From CBDCWT01 sp965223305 (lineage in GTDB: Bacteria > Planctomycetota > Planctomycetia > Pirellulales > Pirellulaceae), in contig CBDCWT010000061.1 in the NCBI GenBank assembly GCA_965223305.1, forward strand, positions 130,004 through 194,003: 64,000 nt of DNA, read 5' to 3'. Position 1 is the first letter of the stretch; every line of letters starts with the position of its first letter. Made by a program: the position numbers and the translations under genes. This document shows, one piece after another, positions 8,822 through 17,706 of this stretch. Under the pieces are notes generated by a model that searched no databases, was not told the origin of the DNA, and saw only the letters and a list, made by a program, of their open reading frames with translations.

Positions 8822-8888
8822 TCCACCAAACTCTGGCGAGTTCGGCTACGCTGCCAATCAGCCGCTGGGCGTTAGCCGGCGGTTTCCC
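8822..8888 (-). repeat. REP-like palindromic repeat
   Basis: Second copy of the 8442-8509 unit: ACTCTGGCGAGTTCGGC followed about 10 bases later by CAGCCGCTGGGCGTTAGC. Confidence 0.75.
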
Positions 8889-9058
8889 AACGAAACCGAC
8901 GCATAGCGCCCGGCGAGTGCTCCCCCCTCTCCGGCCCTTCGGGCCGACTCTCCCCGAGGGGAGAGTGAAAGACGCGGCTCCGCAGGAGCGTCGCCCTCCC
9001 GACGTGCTCCGCCCCCCCATGTCTGTGTCAGCAAACGGCTCCGCAAGGGCATCGTCCG

Positions 9059-11041
9059 CTATGGTAGAGCCACTGGCTCGGCGCCCGCTTTGGTGAACAT
9101 GGCTTGCAGCAGTCCAGGGTCAACCTGCTCGGCGAAGAATCGGATGCTGCCATCGGCGAGAGCTGCCTGGAAGCCGCCTGGATGGAGGCCGAGCAATCCG
9201 CGGATGGGGTTGTCGGCATCTGGTGAAAAGTCTCCGGGCTTGGTCCAGACTACCGCCGTCTCGTCGGGAACTTCGATAATCGCAATCGTATTCGACGTGC
9301 CGTCCCGGATGGTGCGGATGCTGGCACCAAGGTTGTTCCCTGGCTCGGGTGAAACAAAGACGCCGTCGGCACCGGCGACACCCAGATAATGTGTCATCCC
9401 CGGCTCGCCTTTCGATCTTGGCGATCGATAGACGGCCGGCATCTGTTCGATCAGTGCCTTGTTATGGGGGCTGTCCCAAGGTTCGTCTAAGCGAAACTGC
9501 TCGTAGAGTGCAGCTTGATCGATGAATGGCAGGAGATGAACGCGCCAGCTCAACAGGGGTTCGCCCTCCGCGTCGGCGCTGTGCGAGGCTGGAAAGGCCT
9601 TGTAGGCGTCGTGATAGTTGTGCATCCCTAGCACGATTTGTTTGAGATTGTTCACTCCCTGCATCCGCTGGGCAGCCGCGCGTCCCGAGGCGACGGCAGG
9701 CAACGTCAAGCCCACGGCGAGCCCTGTGATGGCGCCGCCATTGCCTCCGGGCAGCGTCTGGTGGCTGACCATCTCGATCCCATCCTCCGTCCGTCGCAGC
9801 GTCATCCGAGTTGGCTGCAGGTGCTGGACGATCGCATCGGCAGGGGGAAGATTGGAGGTATCCAGAGGCGGAGCGCCAGGTTGCGCAGCCAACGCCTGCA
9901 ACCCCATGCGTGCCATTGGCAACAACTGCTTGACGACGGCTCCCGTGTTGATAAAGGCGAGTCCCAGCGTTCTGGAGTCGCGCGTCACCATCCGCTGAAC
10001 GTCTGCCTGGTCCGCAAAAGTTCGCAAGCCGCCGGCTGTCAGAAGCTGCCGCATTACATCCGGCGTCATCGTCACCAGCAGTTCATCGTCGGTCAAGCAC
10101 CAGGATGGGGTGAACGGGACTCCGGGCAGAACCAGCGTGCGGATCGTATAGGCGCCCTGACCCGATGTCTGCAGCGTGGGACCTCCTTCTGGTGCCGCTG
10201 CCAGCGCCGCTTGAGCCATTTCTAATAGCGTCGTCTGTACTTGCTCGAGACGGTTGCGGTTGCGGACCTCGATGGCCAAGGTCCAACCATTCACCAAGCC
10301 CCCACTGGGGCGGACAAAGATCCGCCAGGCGTCGCCCAATGAGGAGAGTACGTCGTCGCGAATCTCGAACCCCAGCTGATCTTCGAGCTGTGTCAGATTT
10401 GTCGACATTTGCTCGGCCTGATCAGGTGCCAGCCGAGTGACCGTTTCCATCCAGACGTCAAACACGTCACGAGTGTCCAACTTAAAGGCGACCACCGCAG
10501 GTGTGTTGGCCGACACGACTTCCAGTTCATCGGCCGCCAGAGGTGTCCCGTCGATCCACGACAAGATTCCGGTTCCCTTGCCATCCACCGCCACCAGCGA
10601 GCGGGTTATGCAGCCCAGCTCATCTAGGCCGTTAACGCTGGTGACGTTTTTGATCTTGTCCACGCCCAGGGCGGCGATTATCTCTGCGGAGCGAGGATCT
10701 CCGGCAGCCTGCAGGCCCAGCTCGACGATTCGCTCGATGTCGACGTACCCAAAGGAAGCGACACGTGGTACGGACAATTTGCTGCGGGCGCTCTGCAGCC
10801 AATCTGGCACCGGTGTGCGGGCACGTTGCATCACTTCCTCGGCGGAGCCGTCTCCGATCCCCAAGACGAGGTAAGGCCCGCCCAGTCCCCAGGTGATCGG
10901 GGGAATCGGAGGGTCGAACTGAATCCGCCAAAACGGGCGGCCGTCCACCTGGACCTCCGTCACCTGGGCTTCAGTAAGTTGGCTTTGCAGCCGCTCGAGC
11001 CGCTCCTTCAGCTGGGCACCGTCGCCGTCGACACGGATCAA
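9059..11041 (-). CDS. DUF1559 domain protein, main part (frameshift-split)
   Basis: 660 residues. The C-terminal third has the DUF1559 features: LTLPAVASGRAAAQRMQGVNNLKQIVLGMHNYH-like text, here reading across about 440-480, then FPASHS, LLSWRVHLLPFIDQ, DGTSNTIAIIEV and ADGSIRFF. The N-terminal two thirds resemble the DUF3352-like region found before such domains. The apparent start is a TTG at 11041, but the same frame stays open upstream to about 11112 and encodes GGFFVSDVKLAGGAPEIRGG, so the true N-terminus is the fragment at 11109-11447. One extra T in GGATTAAGG (around 11111) explains the split. DUF1559 proteins are expanded in planctomycetes and have pilin-like features; function unknown. 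Confidence 0.75.
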   Translation of the reverse strand: MIRVDGDGAQLKERLERLQSQLTEAQVTEVQVDGRPFWRIQFDPPIPPITWGLGGPYLVLGIGDGSAEEVMQRARTPVPDWLQSARSKLSVPRVASFGYVDIERIVELGLQAAGDPRSAEIIAALGVDKIKNVTSVNGLDELGCITRSLVAVDGKGTGILSWIDGTPLAADELEVVSANTPAVVAFKLDTRDVFDVWMETVTRLAPDQAEQMSTNLTQLEDQLGFEIRDDVLSSLGDAWRIFVRPSGGLVNGWTLAIEVRNRNRLEQVQTTLLEMAQAALAAAPEGGPTLQTSGQGAYTIRTLVLPGVPFTPSWCLTDDELLVTMTPDVMRQLLTAGGLRTFADQADVQRMVTRDSRTLGLAFINTGAVVKQLLPMARMGLQALAAQPGAPPLDTSNLPPADAIVQHLQPTRMTLRRTEDGIEMVSHQTLPGGNGGAITGLAVGLTLPAVASGRAAAQRMQGVNNLKQIVLGMHNYHDAYKAFPASHSADAEGEPLLSWRVHLLPFIDQAALYEQFRLDEPWDSPHNKALIEQMPAVYRSPRSKGEPGMTHYLGVAGADGVFVSPEPGNNLGASIRTIRDGTSNTIAIIEVPDETAVVWTKPGDFSPDADNPIRGLLGLHPGGFQAALADGSIRFFAEQVDPGLLQAMFTKAGAEPVALP

Positions 11042-11108
11042 CCCGCCTCCACGAATCTCCGGCGCGCCCCCGGCGAGCTTAACATCGGAGACGAAGAACC
11101 CACCCGCC

Positions 11109-11447
11109 TTAATCCTGCAGCATGCCGGTCACTGCTTGAATCTCTTTGACTGCTTGCTTCGCCTCGTCGTGACCGTCCACATCTTCGACGGCAGAGACAA
11201 AAAGGTCCTTACTGTGTTCAATGAACTTGCGGACCTCAGGTTCCGCCAGCAGTCGTTCGGTGCGGTTGGAGCTGGTCGGATCGGGTGCCGTGGTTGCGGA
11301 CCACGAGACAAAAAGCAGGCATTCCGCGGGCGCGGACCTGGCGATGACCGGGTCCTCTTGTGCCGGCGGGATCCCCGTGGGGCCGAATCCACCTCCCAGC
11401 AGCACTAGCAACAGATACTCGAGCGGGTTAACGGGGGACGCTTGCAT
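11109..11447 (-). CDS. DUF1559 domain protein, N-terminal fragment
   Basis: 112 residues beginning MQASPVNPLEYLLL and ending TGMLQD-stop. It belongs to the gene at 9059-11041: APAECLLFVSWSA is the usual opening of the DUF3352-like region, and reading through the stop after removal of one T continues smoothly into the downstream part. The ATG at 11447 has GGAG 8 bases upstream and is preferred over an earlier in-frame ATG at 11537. Either the gene is dead or the base is a sequence error. Confidence 0.65.
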   Translation of the reverse strand: MQASPVNPLEYLLLVLLGGGFGPTGIPPAQEDPVIARSAPAECLLFVSWSATTAPDPTSSNRTERLLAEPEVRKFIEHSKDLFVSAVEDVDGHDEAKQAVKEIQAVTGMLQD

Positions 11448-11683
11448 GGCGGATCTCCGAATTTCTTTCGATTCTGGCCACCGGATATTGTCCCAGTTAG
11501 CTGCTTTGTTGGAAAGATATGGAAGCTTGCTCAGCACCCACGTCGGACGGGGTCACGCGCTACCAAACGTTGTCAGCATCGAGATGTGCGATATCCTTAT
11601 CCTCTGAGGTAGACGACCTGAGACAGCATGCCAACGACATCTCGCCCGCCAACCTAGTTCTCCAGACAACCTAGTCGGAACAC

Positions 11684-12412
11684 GTGGAAATCTCTGTCAT
11701 CATACCGGCGCTCAATGAAGAACGTTTTATTTCAGCGGCAATTCTCAGCGCCCGGGAAGCAGGAGCCGACGAAGTCGTGGTGGTCGATGGCGGTAGCCAC
11801 GACGCCACCGTTCAGGTCGCGACGCACCACGGCGCGGTGGTCGAGTCCAGTCCGGCGGGCCGCGCAGCTCAGCAGAACCGAGGCGCGCGACGCGCTCAGG
11901 GCGACATCCTGGTGTTCTTGCACGCCGACAGCCGCCTGGGAGCCGAGTCCCTGGCCCAGGTGCGAAAATCGATACATCAGGCCGCCGTCGTGGTGGGCGC
12001 TTTCCGGCAACGCATCGAAGGGCGAGGGCTCCTGTTCCGGTTGTTGGAGCACGGAAATGCGTTGCGGGCGGAAAAGTGGGGGCTTCCCTACGGCGACCAG
12101 GGGATTTTCATTCGGCGCGGCACCTTCCAGCAGCTCGGCGGGTTCCCCGAAATCCCCATCATGGAGGATCTGGCCTTTATGAAAAGCTGCCGCCAGTTGG
12201 CTTGGCCGACAGTTCTGCCGGGGCCGATCTACGTCAGTCCACGGCGCTGGGAGAAGTACGGCGTGCTTCACCAGACAGCCCGTAACTGGTGGTTGGCCAG
12301 CGCCTTTCGGATGGGCGCTTCGCCGCACCAGCTCGTCCGATTCTATCCTCGGCATGACGGTGGCGATCCGGGCGGCAGTCGTCGGACCTCAAGATCCGGC
12401 GAGCCTCGCTAG
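11684..12412 (+). CDS. TIGR04283-type (arsenosugar-associated) family 2 glycosyltransferase
   Basis: 242 residues, GT-A fold. SVIIPALNEE (4-13) opens the nucleotide-sugar domain; VVVDGGSHDAT, VFLHADSR (the metal-binding acidic motif), GDQGIFIRR and IMEDLAF follow in the order of the TIGR04283 subfamily. The family was named for clustering with arsenosugar genes; its acceptor is not established. No ArsS, ArsM or other arsenic gene is next to it here. The start is GTG at 11684, giving MEISVIIPA, with no stronger alternative. The extreme C-terminus (after FYPRHD) runs into repeat-derived sequence. Confidence 0.82.
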   Translation: MEISVIIPALNEERFISAAILSAREAGADEVVVVDGGSHDATVQVATHHGAVVESSPAGRAAQQNRGARRAQGDILVFLHADSRLGAESLAQVRKSIHQAAVVVGAFRQRIEGRGLLFRLLEHGNALRAEKWGLPYGDQGIFIRRGTFQQLGGFPEIPIMEDLAFMKSCRQLAWPTVLPGPIYVSPRRWEKYGVLHQTARNWWLASAFRMGASPHQLVRFYPRHDGGDPGGSRRTSRSGEPR

Positions 12413-12877
12413 GCGGTGCGGATGGTCTCGTGATCGTAGCCGAACTCGCCAGAGTTTGGCGCACATTTGAGGTCATCCGTCACCAGGCCGGGAGGGCGAG
12501 GCTCCTGCCGAGCCGGAAAGCGCCAGGAACCGTGGGCTAACGCCGGCTAACGCCCAGCGGCTGATTCGGAACCGTAGCCGAACTCGCCAGAGTTTGGCGA
12601 TTCCTCCAAATTCCGGCGAATTCGGTTACAGAAGTCCTTCACTGACGTGAAAGTGTGGCCAGCAGCACTTTCGGACTGATTCGACCTCGGTATACTCCTT
12701 ATAGTTAAAGGCAGAGCGCGGCGTAGCCGCCACCAAAGTCCCTTCTCCCCGCCGGGGAGAAGGTGGCCGAAGGCCGGATGAGGGGGGAGCGCGAGGACTT
12801 TGGCTTAGTAGCACGGTGGAAGCCCGCGGTTGTGTGGCATGGCTAGCATTTGGCGGTAAGGGAGTCCCCAGAGCTCG
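12413..12877. other. Repeat-rich intergenic region
   Basis: 465 bp between two plus-strand genes. Contains REP-like copies (12435-12464 and 12535-12620), a GAGGCTCCTGCCGAGCC copy (12495-12520), and a CTTCTCCCC/GGGGAGAAGG palindrome with GGCCGAAGGCC (12741-12785). No gene seen. Confidence 0.65.
12435..12620 (+). repeat. REP-like repeats with interspersed GAGGCTCC repeat
   Basis: GTAGCCGAACTCGCCAGAG occurs twice (near 12436 and 12571), the second just after GGCTAACGCCCAGCGGCTGA; a diverged inverted copy (CAAATTCCGGCGAATTCGG) ends the block. Confidence 0.7.
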
Positions 12878-13903
12878 ATGAAGATCCGAGTCGGCCTCGT
12901 TGGGCTGGGTGACGCTTGGGAGTCCAGGCATCGGGTCGCGCTGCGCAGCCTAGCAGACCGATTTGAAGTGCGCGCGATCTGCACCGAGGTCGCGAAGCGG
13001 GCCGAACAGATCGCCGGAGAGTTCGGGGCGACGCCGGTAGACGGGTTTCGGGCGTTAGCGGCCAGACCGGACATCGATGCCGTACTGCTACTCTCCTCGA
13101 ACTGGTACGGTTCCCTACCGATCCTGGCAGCCTGCGATCAAGGAAAGGCGGTCTATTGTGCGGCAGGTCTCGAAACCGATTTGTCCAAGGCCCAGCACGT
13201 TAAGTGCCGCGTCGAAGAATCGGGGATCGCTTTCATGGCCGAATTTCCTCGCCGTCACGCGCCGGCCACGTTGAGGTTAAAGGAGCTGATCGCCACCAGG
13301 CTGGGTCCAGCTCGCTTGCTCTTTTGCCACGCCCGCTGTCCGGTCCCCAGTGAAAACGGAAGTGTTCAGAGCGGGGAGCACGACTCGGTGCGACTTCGCG
13401 AGATGATGGAGCAGGTCGATTGGTGCCGTTATGTCGTCGGGCGTGACGCTACGTCGGTGGTGGGGGTTCAACACCGGGTGTCGCAGTCGTCAGAGAACGA
13501 TGACTACGAGATGATGAGTCTCGAGTTTGCCCCGGATGGCGCAGGAGGCGGTGTCTTGGCCCAGATCAGCTGCGGTGGGTACCTGCCCGCCCGCTGGCAC
13601 GAAGCCATCACATTTCGCCCCCCTGCCGCGTTGCAGATTGCCTGCGAACGGGGCATTGCTTTTGTCGATCTCCCTTCGACGCTCATCTGGTTCGACGACG
13701 CGGGCCGGCACCTCGAGTCGCTCGAGAGCGAGCGTCCGGTGGGCGAGCAGCTGTTAAACCAATTCCACCGAGCGGTCACAAGTCTCGTCCGCCGCTCGGG
13801 GGACTCGGAAGACGTCTATCAGGCGCTGCAAACCGTCCTGGTGGCACGGCATAGCGGTCAAACGGGCGAGCGCGTAGAACTCAACTGCGACTCCCAGGGT
13901 TAA
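12878..13903 (+). CDS. Gfo/Idh/MocA family oxidoreductase
   Basis: 341 residues. The NAD-binding motif is VGLVGLGDAWESRH (5-18). The usual EKP near residue 95 is not conserved (here AAGLETDLSKAQ), so the catalytic lysine may be absent; the C-terminal substrate domain includes MMEQVDWCRYVVG. No signal peptide, so cytoplasmic. The family oxidises or reduces sugars and inositols with NAD(P). Whether this member is a dehydrogenase or a degenerate relative is open. Repeats flank it on both sides, so it is probably transcribed alone. Confidence 0.8.
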   Translation: MKIRVGLVGLGDAWESRHRVALRSLADRFEVRAICTEVAKRAEQIAGEFGATPVDGFRALAARPDIDAVLLLSSNWYGSLPILAACDQGKAVYCAAGLETDLSKAQHVKCRVEESGIAFMAEFPRRHAPATLRLKELIATRLGPARLLFCHARCPVPSENGSVQSGEHDSVRLREMMEQVDWCRYVVGRDATSVVGVQHRVSQSSENDDYEMMSLEFAPDGAGGGVLAQISCGGYLPARWHEAITFRPPAALQIACERGIAFVDLPSTLIWFDDAGRHLESLESERPVGEQLLNQFHRAVTSLVRRSGDSEDVYQALQTVLVARHSGQTGERVELNCDSQG

Positions 13904-14208
13904 CGATTTGACCGTAGCCGAACTCGCCAGAGTTTGGCGGATTCGCTCATCGCACCCCATCACCAACCGTGTACGCCCCCGGGCCACAAATCAGCCGGAA
14001 TGCGTTAGCATCCGGTTTGATGGAAACCGCGGGCTGACGCCCAGCCGCGGTTTCGGATCGTAGCCGAACTCGCCAGAGTTTGGCGGATTCGCTCATCACA
14101 CCCTATCACCATCCGCGTACGCCCTCGGGCCACAATCAGCCGGAATGCGTTAGCATCCGGTTTGCTGGAAACCGTGGGCTAACGCCCAGCGGCTGATTTG
14201 GATCTCCG
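13904..14208 (+). repeat. Tandem pair of ~147-bp REP-like units
   Basis: GTAGCCGAACTCGCCAGAG begins at 13914 and again at 14061, a period of 147 bp. Each unit continues with GATTCGCTCATC, CAGCCGGAATGCGTTAGCAT and a CCGTGGGCT/GCCCAGC palindrome. The units differ at roughly a dozen positions. The block fills the 305-bp gap between convergent genes. Confidence 0.85.
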
Positions 14209-15348
14209 TTATTCCGTAGTATCCAACTCGGTCCGTTCATCCATTTCTTTGAGTTCTTCGAGCCATAGTCTGATTTCGTTCTCGTACTCGGATGCCAGAT
14301 CACCGATCACCAGCTGCCGGTGAAATGCTGCGGCGCCTTCTTTGAGTAGATCGGCGGCCTCAGCGCTGGGGAACCGGCGCATCGGGTCAGGCGCGATCAA
14401 ACCGCGGCAGAAGTTCATCAGGAGTTCGTTAACAGTCACTTCGGCGGGCAGGATGGCGGTCAGCCTCTGAGGCAGCACTCGCTTTGCTTCGAGCAGCTCG
14501 CGGCACTTGCCGATCCCGGAGAACAGTGGGCGGCCCGAGAGCAGTTCGATCAAGACATAGCCAAGCGAGGCGAGGTCGCTCCGGGGCGTGCATTCGCTGC
14601 CTTCTAGAACCTCGGGCGCTGCATAGGCGGGTGTGCAAGTGCGTGCTTGTGGTGGGTCCTCGACTTCGAACGCCGAGCCAATGTCGACGATCTTAGCATT
14701 CCCCGTTCTCTTCAGCATGATGTTGGAAGGCTTCAAGTCGCCGTGGACGACTTCTTCTCGGTGCAGTGCCGCGAGTGCGGCGAGGCAGTCGCGCACGATG
14801 GCGACTGCCACGCCCGGCTTAACGCGGGGATGGACGGGGCCTTTGGTGACGATCACACGGTTGATATAGTCCCAGCGCCGGTTGCTGACCCGCGTCCGCA
14901 CTCGATCGAGCATCCGCGGTACAAGCAGCCGATGGAGGTCGTATCCATCCACCCACTCCATTTCCATCATGCGAATGCGGTCGCGGTCGACGAAATTATG
15001 AACGGCCAACAGATTGTCGTGCTGGATTTGGGCTACCAGCGAGGCGACGTTTGCGATTCGCGCCATGGCGTCGTCATAGGTGCGGGCGTCGCTGTACCTT
15101 TCCGGCGAGAAGATCTTCAAGGCGACTGGTAACGTGAAACCATCGGCTCCTCGTCGCTGGGTTAAGAAAACCACACCCTGGCCGCCGGCACCAAGCAGCT
15201 TCTCCAGCCGAATATGGTTGGTCCAGCTTAGACGTTGGTCGTCCAGGATCTGACTGTAGCGGTCCATCAGGTCTTCGCAGGCCTGGGTTCTCTCACCGCC
15301 ACCGTGGGTCAGTGTGATGTCGAGATCGAAGAGAGTGGTGGTTGGCAT
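14209..15348 (-). CDS. Soluble serine/threonine protein kinase
   Basis: 379 residues from the ATG at 15348; a longer in-frame start at 15636 would overlap the neighbouring dehydrogenase gene and adds no conserved sequence. Glycine loop LLGAGGQGVV (51-60), ATP-binding lysine K78 in VALK, catalytic loop VHGDLKPSNIM (201-211) with D204, K206 and N209, metal motif DIG (222-224, for DFG) and APE (244-246) are all present. HGD replaces HRD. No transmembrane segment or C-terminal sensor is seen, unlike the common PASTA or WD40 types, so this is a cytoplasmic kinase. Its target is unknown. It follows a dehydrogenase gene on the same strand. Confidence 0.87.
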   Translation of the reverse strand: MPTTTLFDLDITLTHGGGERTQACEDLMDRYSQILDDQRLSWTNHIRLEKLLGAGGQGVVFLTQRRGADGFTLPVALKIFSPERYSDARTYDDAMARIANVASLVAQIQHDNLLAVHNFVDRDRIRMMEMEWVDGYDLHRLLVPRMLDRVRTRVSNRRWDYINRVIVTKGPVHPRVKPGVAVAIVRDCLAALAALHREEVVHGDLKPSNIMLKRTGNAKIVDIGSAFEVEDPPQARTCTPAYAAPEVLEGSECTPRSDLASLGYVLIELLSGRPLFSGIGKCRELLEAKRVLPQRLTAILPAEVTVNELLMNFCRGLIAPDPMRRFPSAEAADLLKEGAAAFHRQLVIGDLASEYENEIRLWLEELKEMDERTELDTTE

Positions 15349-15472
15349 CTTGGATCCACAGGGGGAGAATTCTGAGCTGGGGCCGACGCACACTTGTCTC
15401 GACGGATTTTCGTGCTGCAGCGACGAGGCTGCCCGGCAGCAGGCCAAACCCGAGTTCGAGTTCGATTCCAAT

Positions 15473-16462
15473 CTACCGCCTGTCGGCCGCAGGAGTCCAG
15501 ACAAAAGCCGGACGGGGAAATCCGAGTTGCTTGTCCACACGGTTCCAGAGGGGCTTGCCTGCCAAAAAGCGGACCAAGTTCTCGCAGAAAAGGTCGGTCG
15601 TATCGTCAATGCGACGTGAAGACTGCGCTCCCACATGAGGGGTGATTAGGACATTGGGTAAGTCCCACAGCTCGCTATTTGCCGGGAGCGGCTCCGTCTC
15701 GGTAACATCGAGCCCTGCCGCCGCTAAATGGCCGCTCTTGAGGGCTGCGACAAGCGCCTGCTCAACCACCACCTGACCTCGGGCGACGTTGATCAGCACG
15801 GCCCCGGCGCGCATCCGTGCCAACGCCTCTGCATCGAGAATTCCCCGCGTCTGCTCGTTCAGCGGAACACTGAGCAACAGGACGTCGACGACTTCCAGCA
15901 GATCGTTCAGTCGATCGGCGGGCCAGAGGTGTTCCACATAATCCGGCTTGTTTTCTGGAAACACGTCGGTTGCCAGCAGACGGACGTGAAATGGGGCCAA
16001 CACCTGAGCAAGACGGCGGCCGTTGCCGCCAAAACCTACAATGCCCACGGTCTTACCGTGTAGGTCGTCAGTTGGCCGCCGTTCGAAGATCCGCCCCTGC
16101 TGCTGCCTGAAAAAGGTCGGTAAACCGCGCAGGATTCCCAGCAGCAAAGCCAGCGTCTGCTCTGCTACCTGGTCGGCAAACAGCCCGGATGCGCTGGTTA
16201 CGACCACCTCGGATTGGACCACCGCTGAACTCAAGCAGTGGTCCAGACCAGCCGCGGAAGACTGGATCCACTGCAGCCGCTGATGGGCCACAACCTCGTG
16301 CCACGGCACTTCGACCTTGGCGTGTCCGCAAAAGACGTCGGCATTCAGTAACTCGGTGGCAACTCGTTCCTGCCCGGCATCGATCACCTCCCAACCAGGC
16401 GCTGCGGCGGCGATTTGCTGACAATGGTGCTGTTGGACCGGGTAGCACAGGACAATTCGCAT
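15473..16462 (-). CDS. D-2-hydroxyacid dehydrogenase (NAD-dependent)
   Basis: 329 residues. The Rossmann motif is VGFGGNG with surrounding IV (139-148). The catalytic triad of the family is visible: R228 in NVARGQ, E257 in DVTETEPL and H276 in ITPHVGA. DXD-type acidic D166 after the second beta strand indicates preference for NAD. The family interconverts 2-oxoacids and D-2-hydroxyacids such as glyoxylate or hydroxypyruvate. The kinase gene follows 124 bp downstream. Physiological substrate not deducible. Confidence 0.88.
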   Translation of the reverse strand: MRIVLCYPVQQHHCQQIAAAAPGWEVIDAGQERVATELLNADVFCGHAKVEVPWHEVVAHQRLQWIQSSAAGLDHCLSSAVVQSEVVVTSASGLFADQVAEQTLALLLGILRGLPTFFRQQQGRIFERRPTDDLHGKTVGIVGFGGNGRRLAQVLAPFHVRLLATDVFPENKPDYVEHLWPADRLNDLLEVVDVLLLSVPLNEQTRGILDAEALARMRAGAVLINVARGQVVVEQALVAALKSGHLAAAGLDVTETEPLPANSELWDLPNVLITPHVGAQSSRRIDDTTDLFCENLVRFLAGKPLWNRVDKQLGFPRPAFVWTPAADRR

Positions 16463-16608
16463 GTCGTTAGCCTACACGTCACCGCCGCCCGGTTCTATAA
16501 TGGCATCGAAGTGCTGTCATCGCTGGCAGCAGCGACCGGGCTGCAATCGGTGTTTCGCCAACAAGTTCGCCACCACAACTGTCATTTCGCCGCGCGTCCG
16601 ATCGCGGC

Positions 16609-17520
16609 TTGCCATCCCGCCCAGGAGTTACACTTATCAACGCGTTTCGCCAGCTGAGTCTATTTGGAGTCATCGCACTCATCGCACTGCGGATCGGCAT
16701 CGGTGTACACTTCTACACAGAAGGCATCAAGAAAGTCCGCGATCCGCGTCCATTTTCGGAGCCGTTCTTCCGCAGCGCTAAGGGGCGTTTTGCCTCGTTG
16801 TATCGCAGCTTGGTTTGGGACGCGGATGGCCTGGCTCGTCTCGATGGGAAGGCAACCGAGGCGAGCTGGGAACGCTATCGCGAAAGAGCAGCCAACCGCT
16901 ATGGGCTCAACGAGAACCAGCGAAAACAGGCGCAGCGGGCTTACGAGCGCCGTCTTGATCAGCTGAACACCTGGCTGGCTGACAATAAATCCGACATCCA
17001 GGAATACAAGCAGGGGTTACAGCGGCGGGCTCGCGACTACGCAGACGTGAATCGGGTGGAGGTTGCTGCGCTAAAAGGACAGCTTGACAAACTGGCCGCC
17101 GAGCTCGACTCGAAACGCCGTGAACTCACCGGCCCCATCGATCAGCTGTGGCAGGGTTATCCGGAAGATCTGCACCGGATCGGTGGTGCTCCGGCTGGCG
17201 GTCCTTTGAGAATCACCAAGCCTGGTAGGCGGTGGATCGATTCGGAGTCTATTGATAGCGTGGTTCGCTATTTCGACATTGCCATCGGTGTATTGTTGTT
17301 TTTGGGCCTGTTCACTCGAGTTGCCGCCACCCTGGGCGCACTTTTTCTCTGCTCGGTAATCGCTTCCCAATGGCCCGGCTCACCCGGCGCGATTCCGGTT
17401 TGGTCGCAGTTGATCGAGGCACTCGGCTTGTTCGTATTAGCGGCGACCGGAGCGGGCCGTTTCGCCGGATTGGACTTCGTCATCGGATCGTTCCGTCAGT
17501 GGCGTAACCCGTCCGGATAG
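16609..17520 (+). CDS. DoxX-like membrane protein with large soluble insertion
   Basis: 303 residues, about twice the normal DoxX length. A first membrane helix (about 17-33, ending in the typical HFYTEGIKK) is followed by roughly 185 charged residues with strong coiled-coil character (heptad-like runs, for example QRKQAQRAYERRLDQL and VAALKGQLDKLAAELD). Three more hydrophobic helices follow (YFDIAIGVLLFLGLF, ATLGALFLCSVIASQW, LIEALGLFVLAATGAG), as in DoxX. The start is unclear: TTG at 16609 fits the reading frame, no ATG is available, and GGAG at 16622-16625 could serve a rare start just after it. Function unknown; DoxX proteins are linked to redox membrane complexes. Confidence 0.7.
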   Translation: MPSRPGVTLINAFRQLSLFGVIALIALRIGIGVHFYTEGIKKVRDPRPFSEPFFRSAKGRFASLYRSLVWDADGLARLDGKATEASWERYRERAANRYGLNENQRKQAQRAYERRLDQLNTWLADNKSDIQEYKQGLQRRARDYADVNRVEVAALKGQLDKLAAELDSKRRELTGPIDQLWQGYPEDLHRIGGAPAGGPLRITKPGRRWIDSESIDSVVRYFDIAIGVLLFLGLFTRVAATLGALFLCSVIASQWPGSPGAIPVWSQLIEALGLFVLAATGAGRFAGLDFVIGSFRQWRNPSG

Positions 17521-17706
17521 AACCGTGCCAAGCGGTGCTGGGCCGGCCCGGCGGATTTCAAACAGGAGTTGGAGTCAGAAGCGGAGTCATGGAATAATAG
17601 GGGGCCACCTGAGAAAGCAGGCCAGGTCCACGTTGACCCACCTCGCACGCCTAGGTTTCGACTCAGGTGCGGCTAGGCGGGGGGTTCAAAAAATGAGGGC
17701 TGAACG

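Larger units (their letters stand above)
8187..9058. other. Repeat-rich intergenic region
   Basis: About 870 bp without a credible gene. It holds two REP-like CTCTGGCGAGTTCGGC...GCCGCTGGGCGTTAGCC copies (8442-8509 and 8822-8888), a CTCTGTG-type inverted repeat (8654-8707), GAGCCTCGCCCTCCCG-type copies (8528-8553 and 8979-9003) and a CTCTCC...GGAGAG palindrome block (8925-8970). Open frames across it only translate these repeats. Confidence 0.7.

Noticed and set aside
8724..9020. Minus-strand frame of about 98 codons
   Set aside because: Same repeat-derived peptide as above; no gene-like features.
13904..14208. CRISPR array
   Set aside because: The units are about 147 bp with only two copies, diverged throughout, and no cas gene is present.
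15349..15636. N-terminal extension of the kinase gene
   Set aside because: It overlaps the 3' end of the dehydrogenase gene in another frame and adds no conserved sequence; ATG 15348 directly precedes the kinase region.
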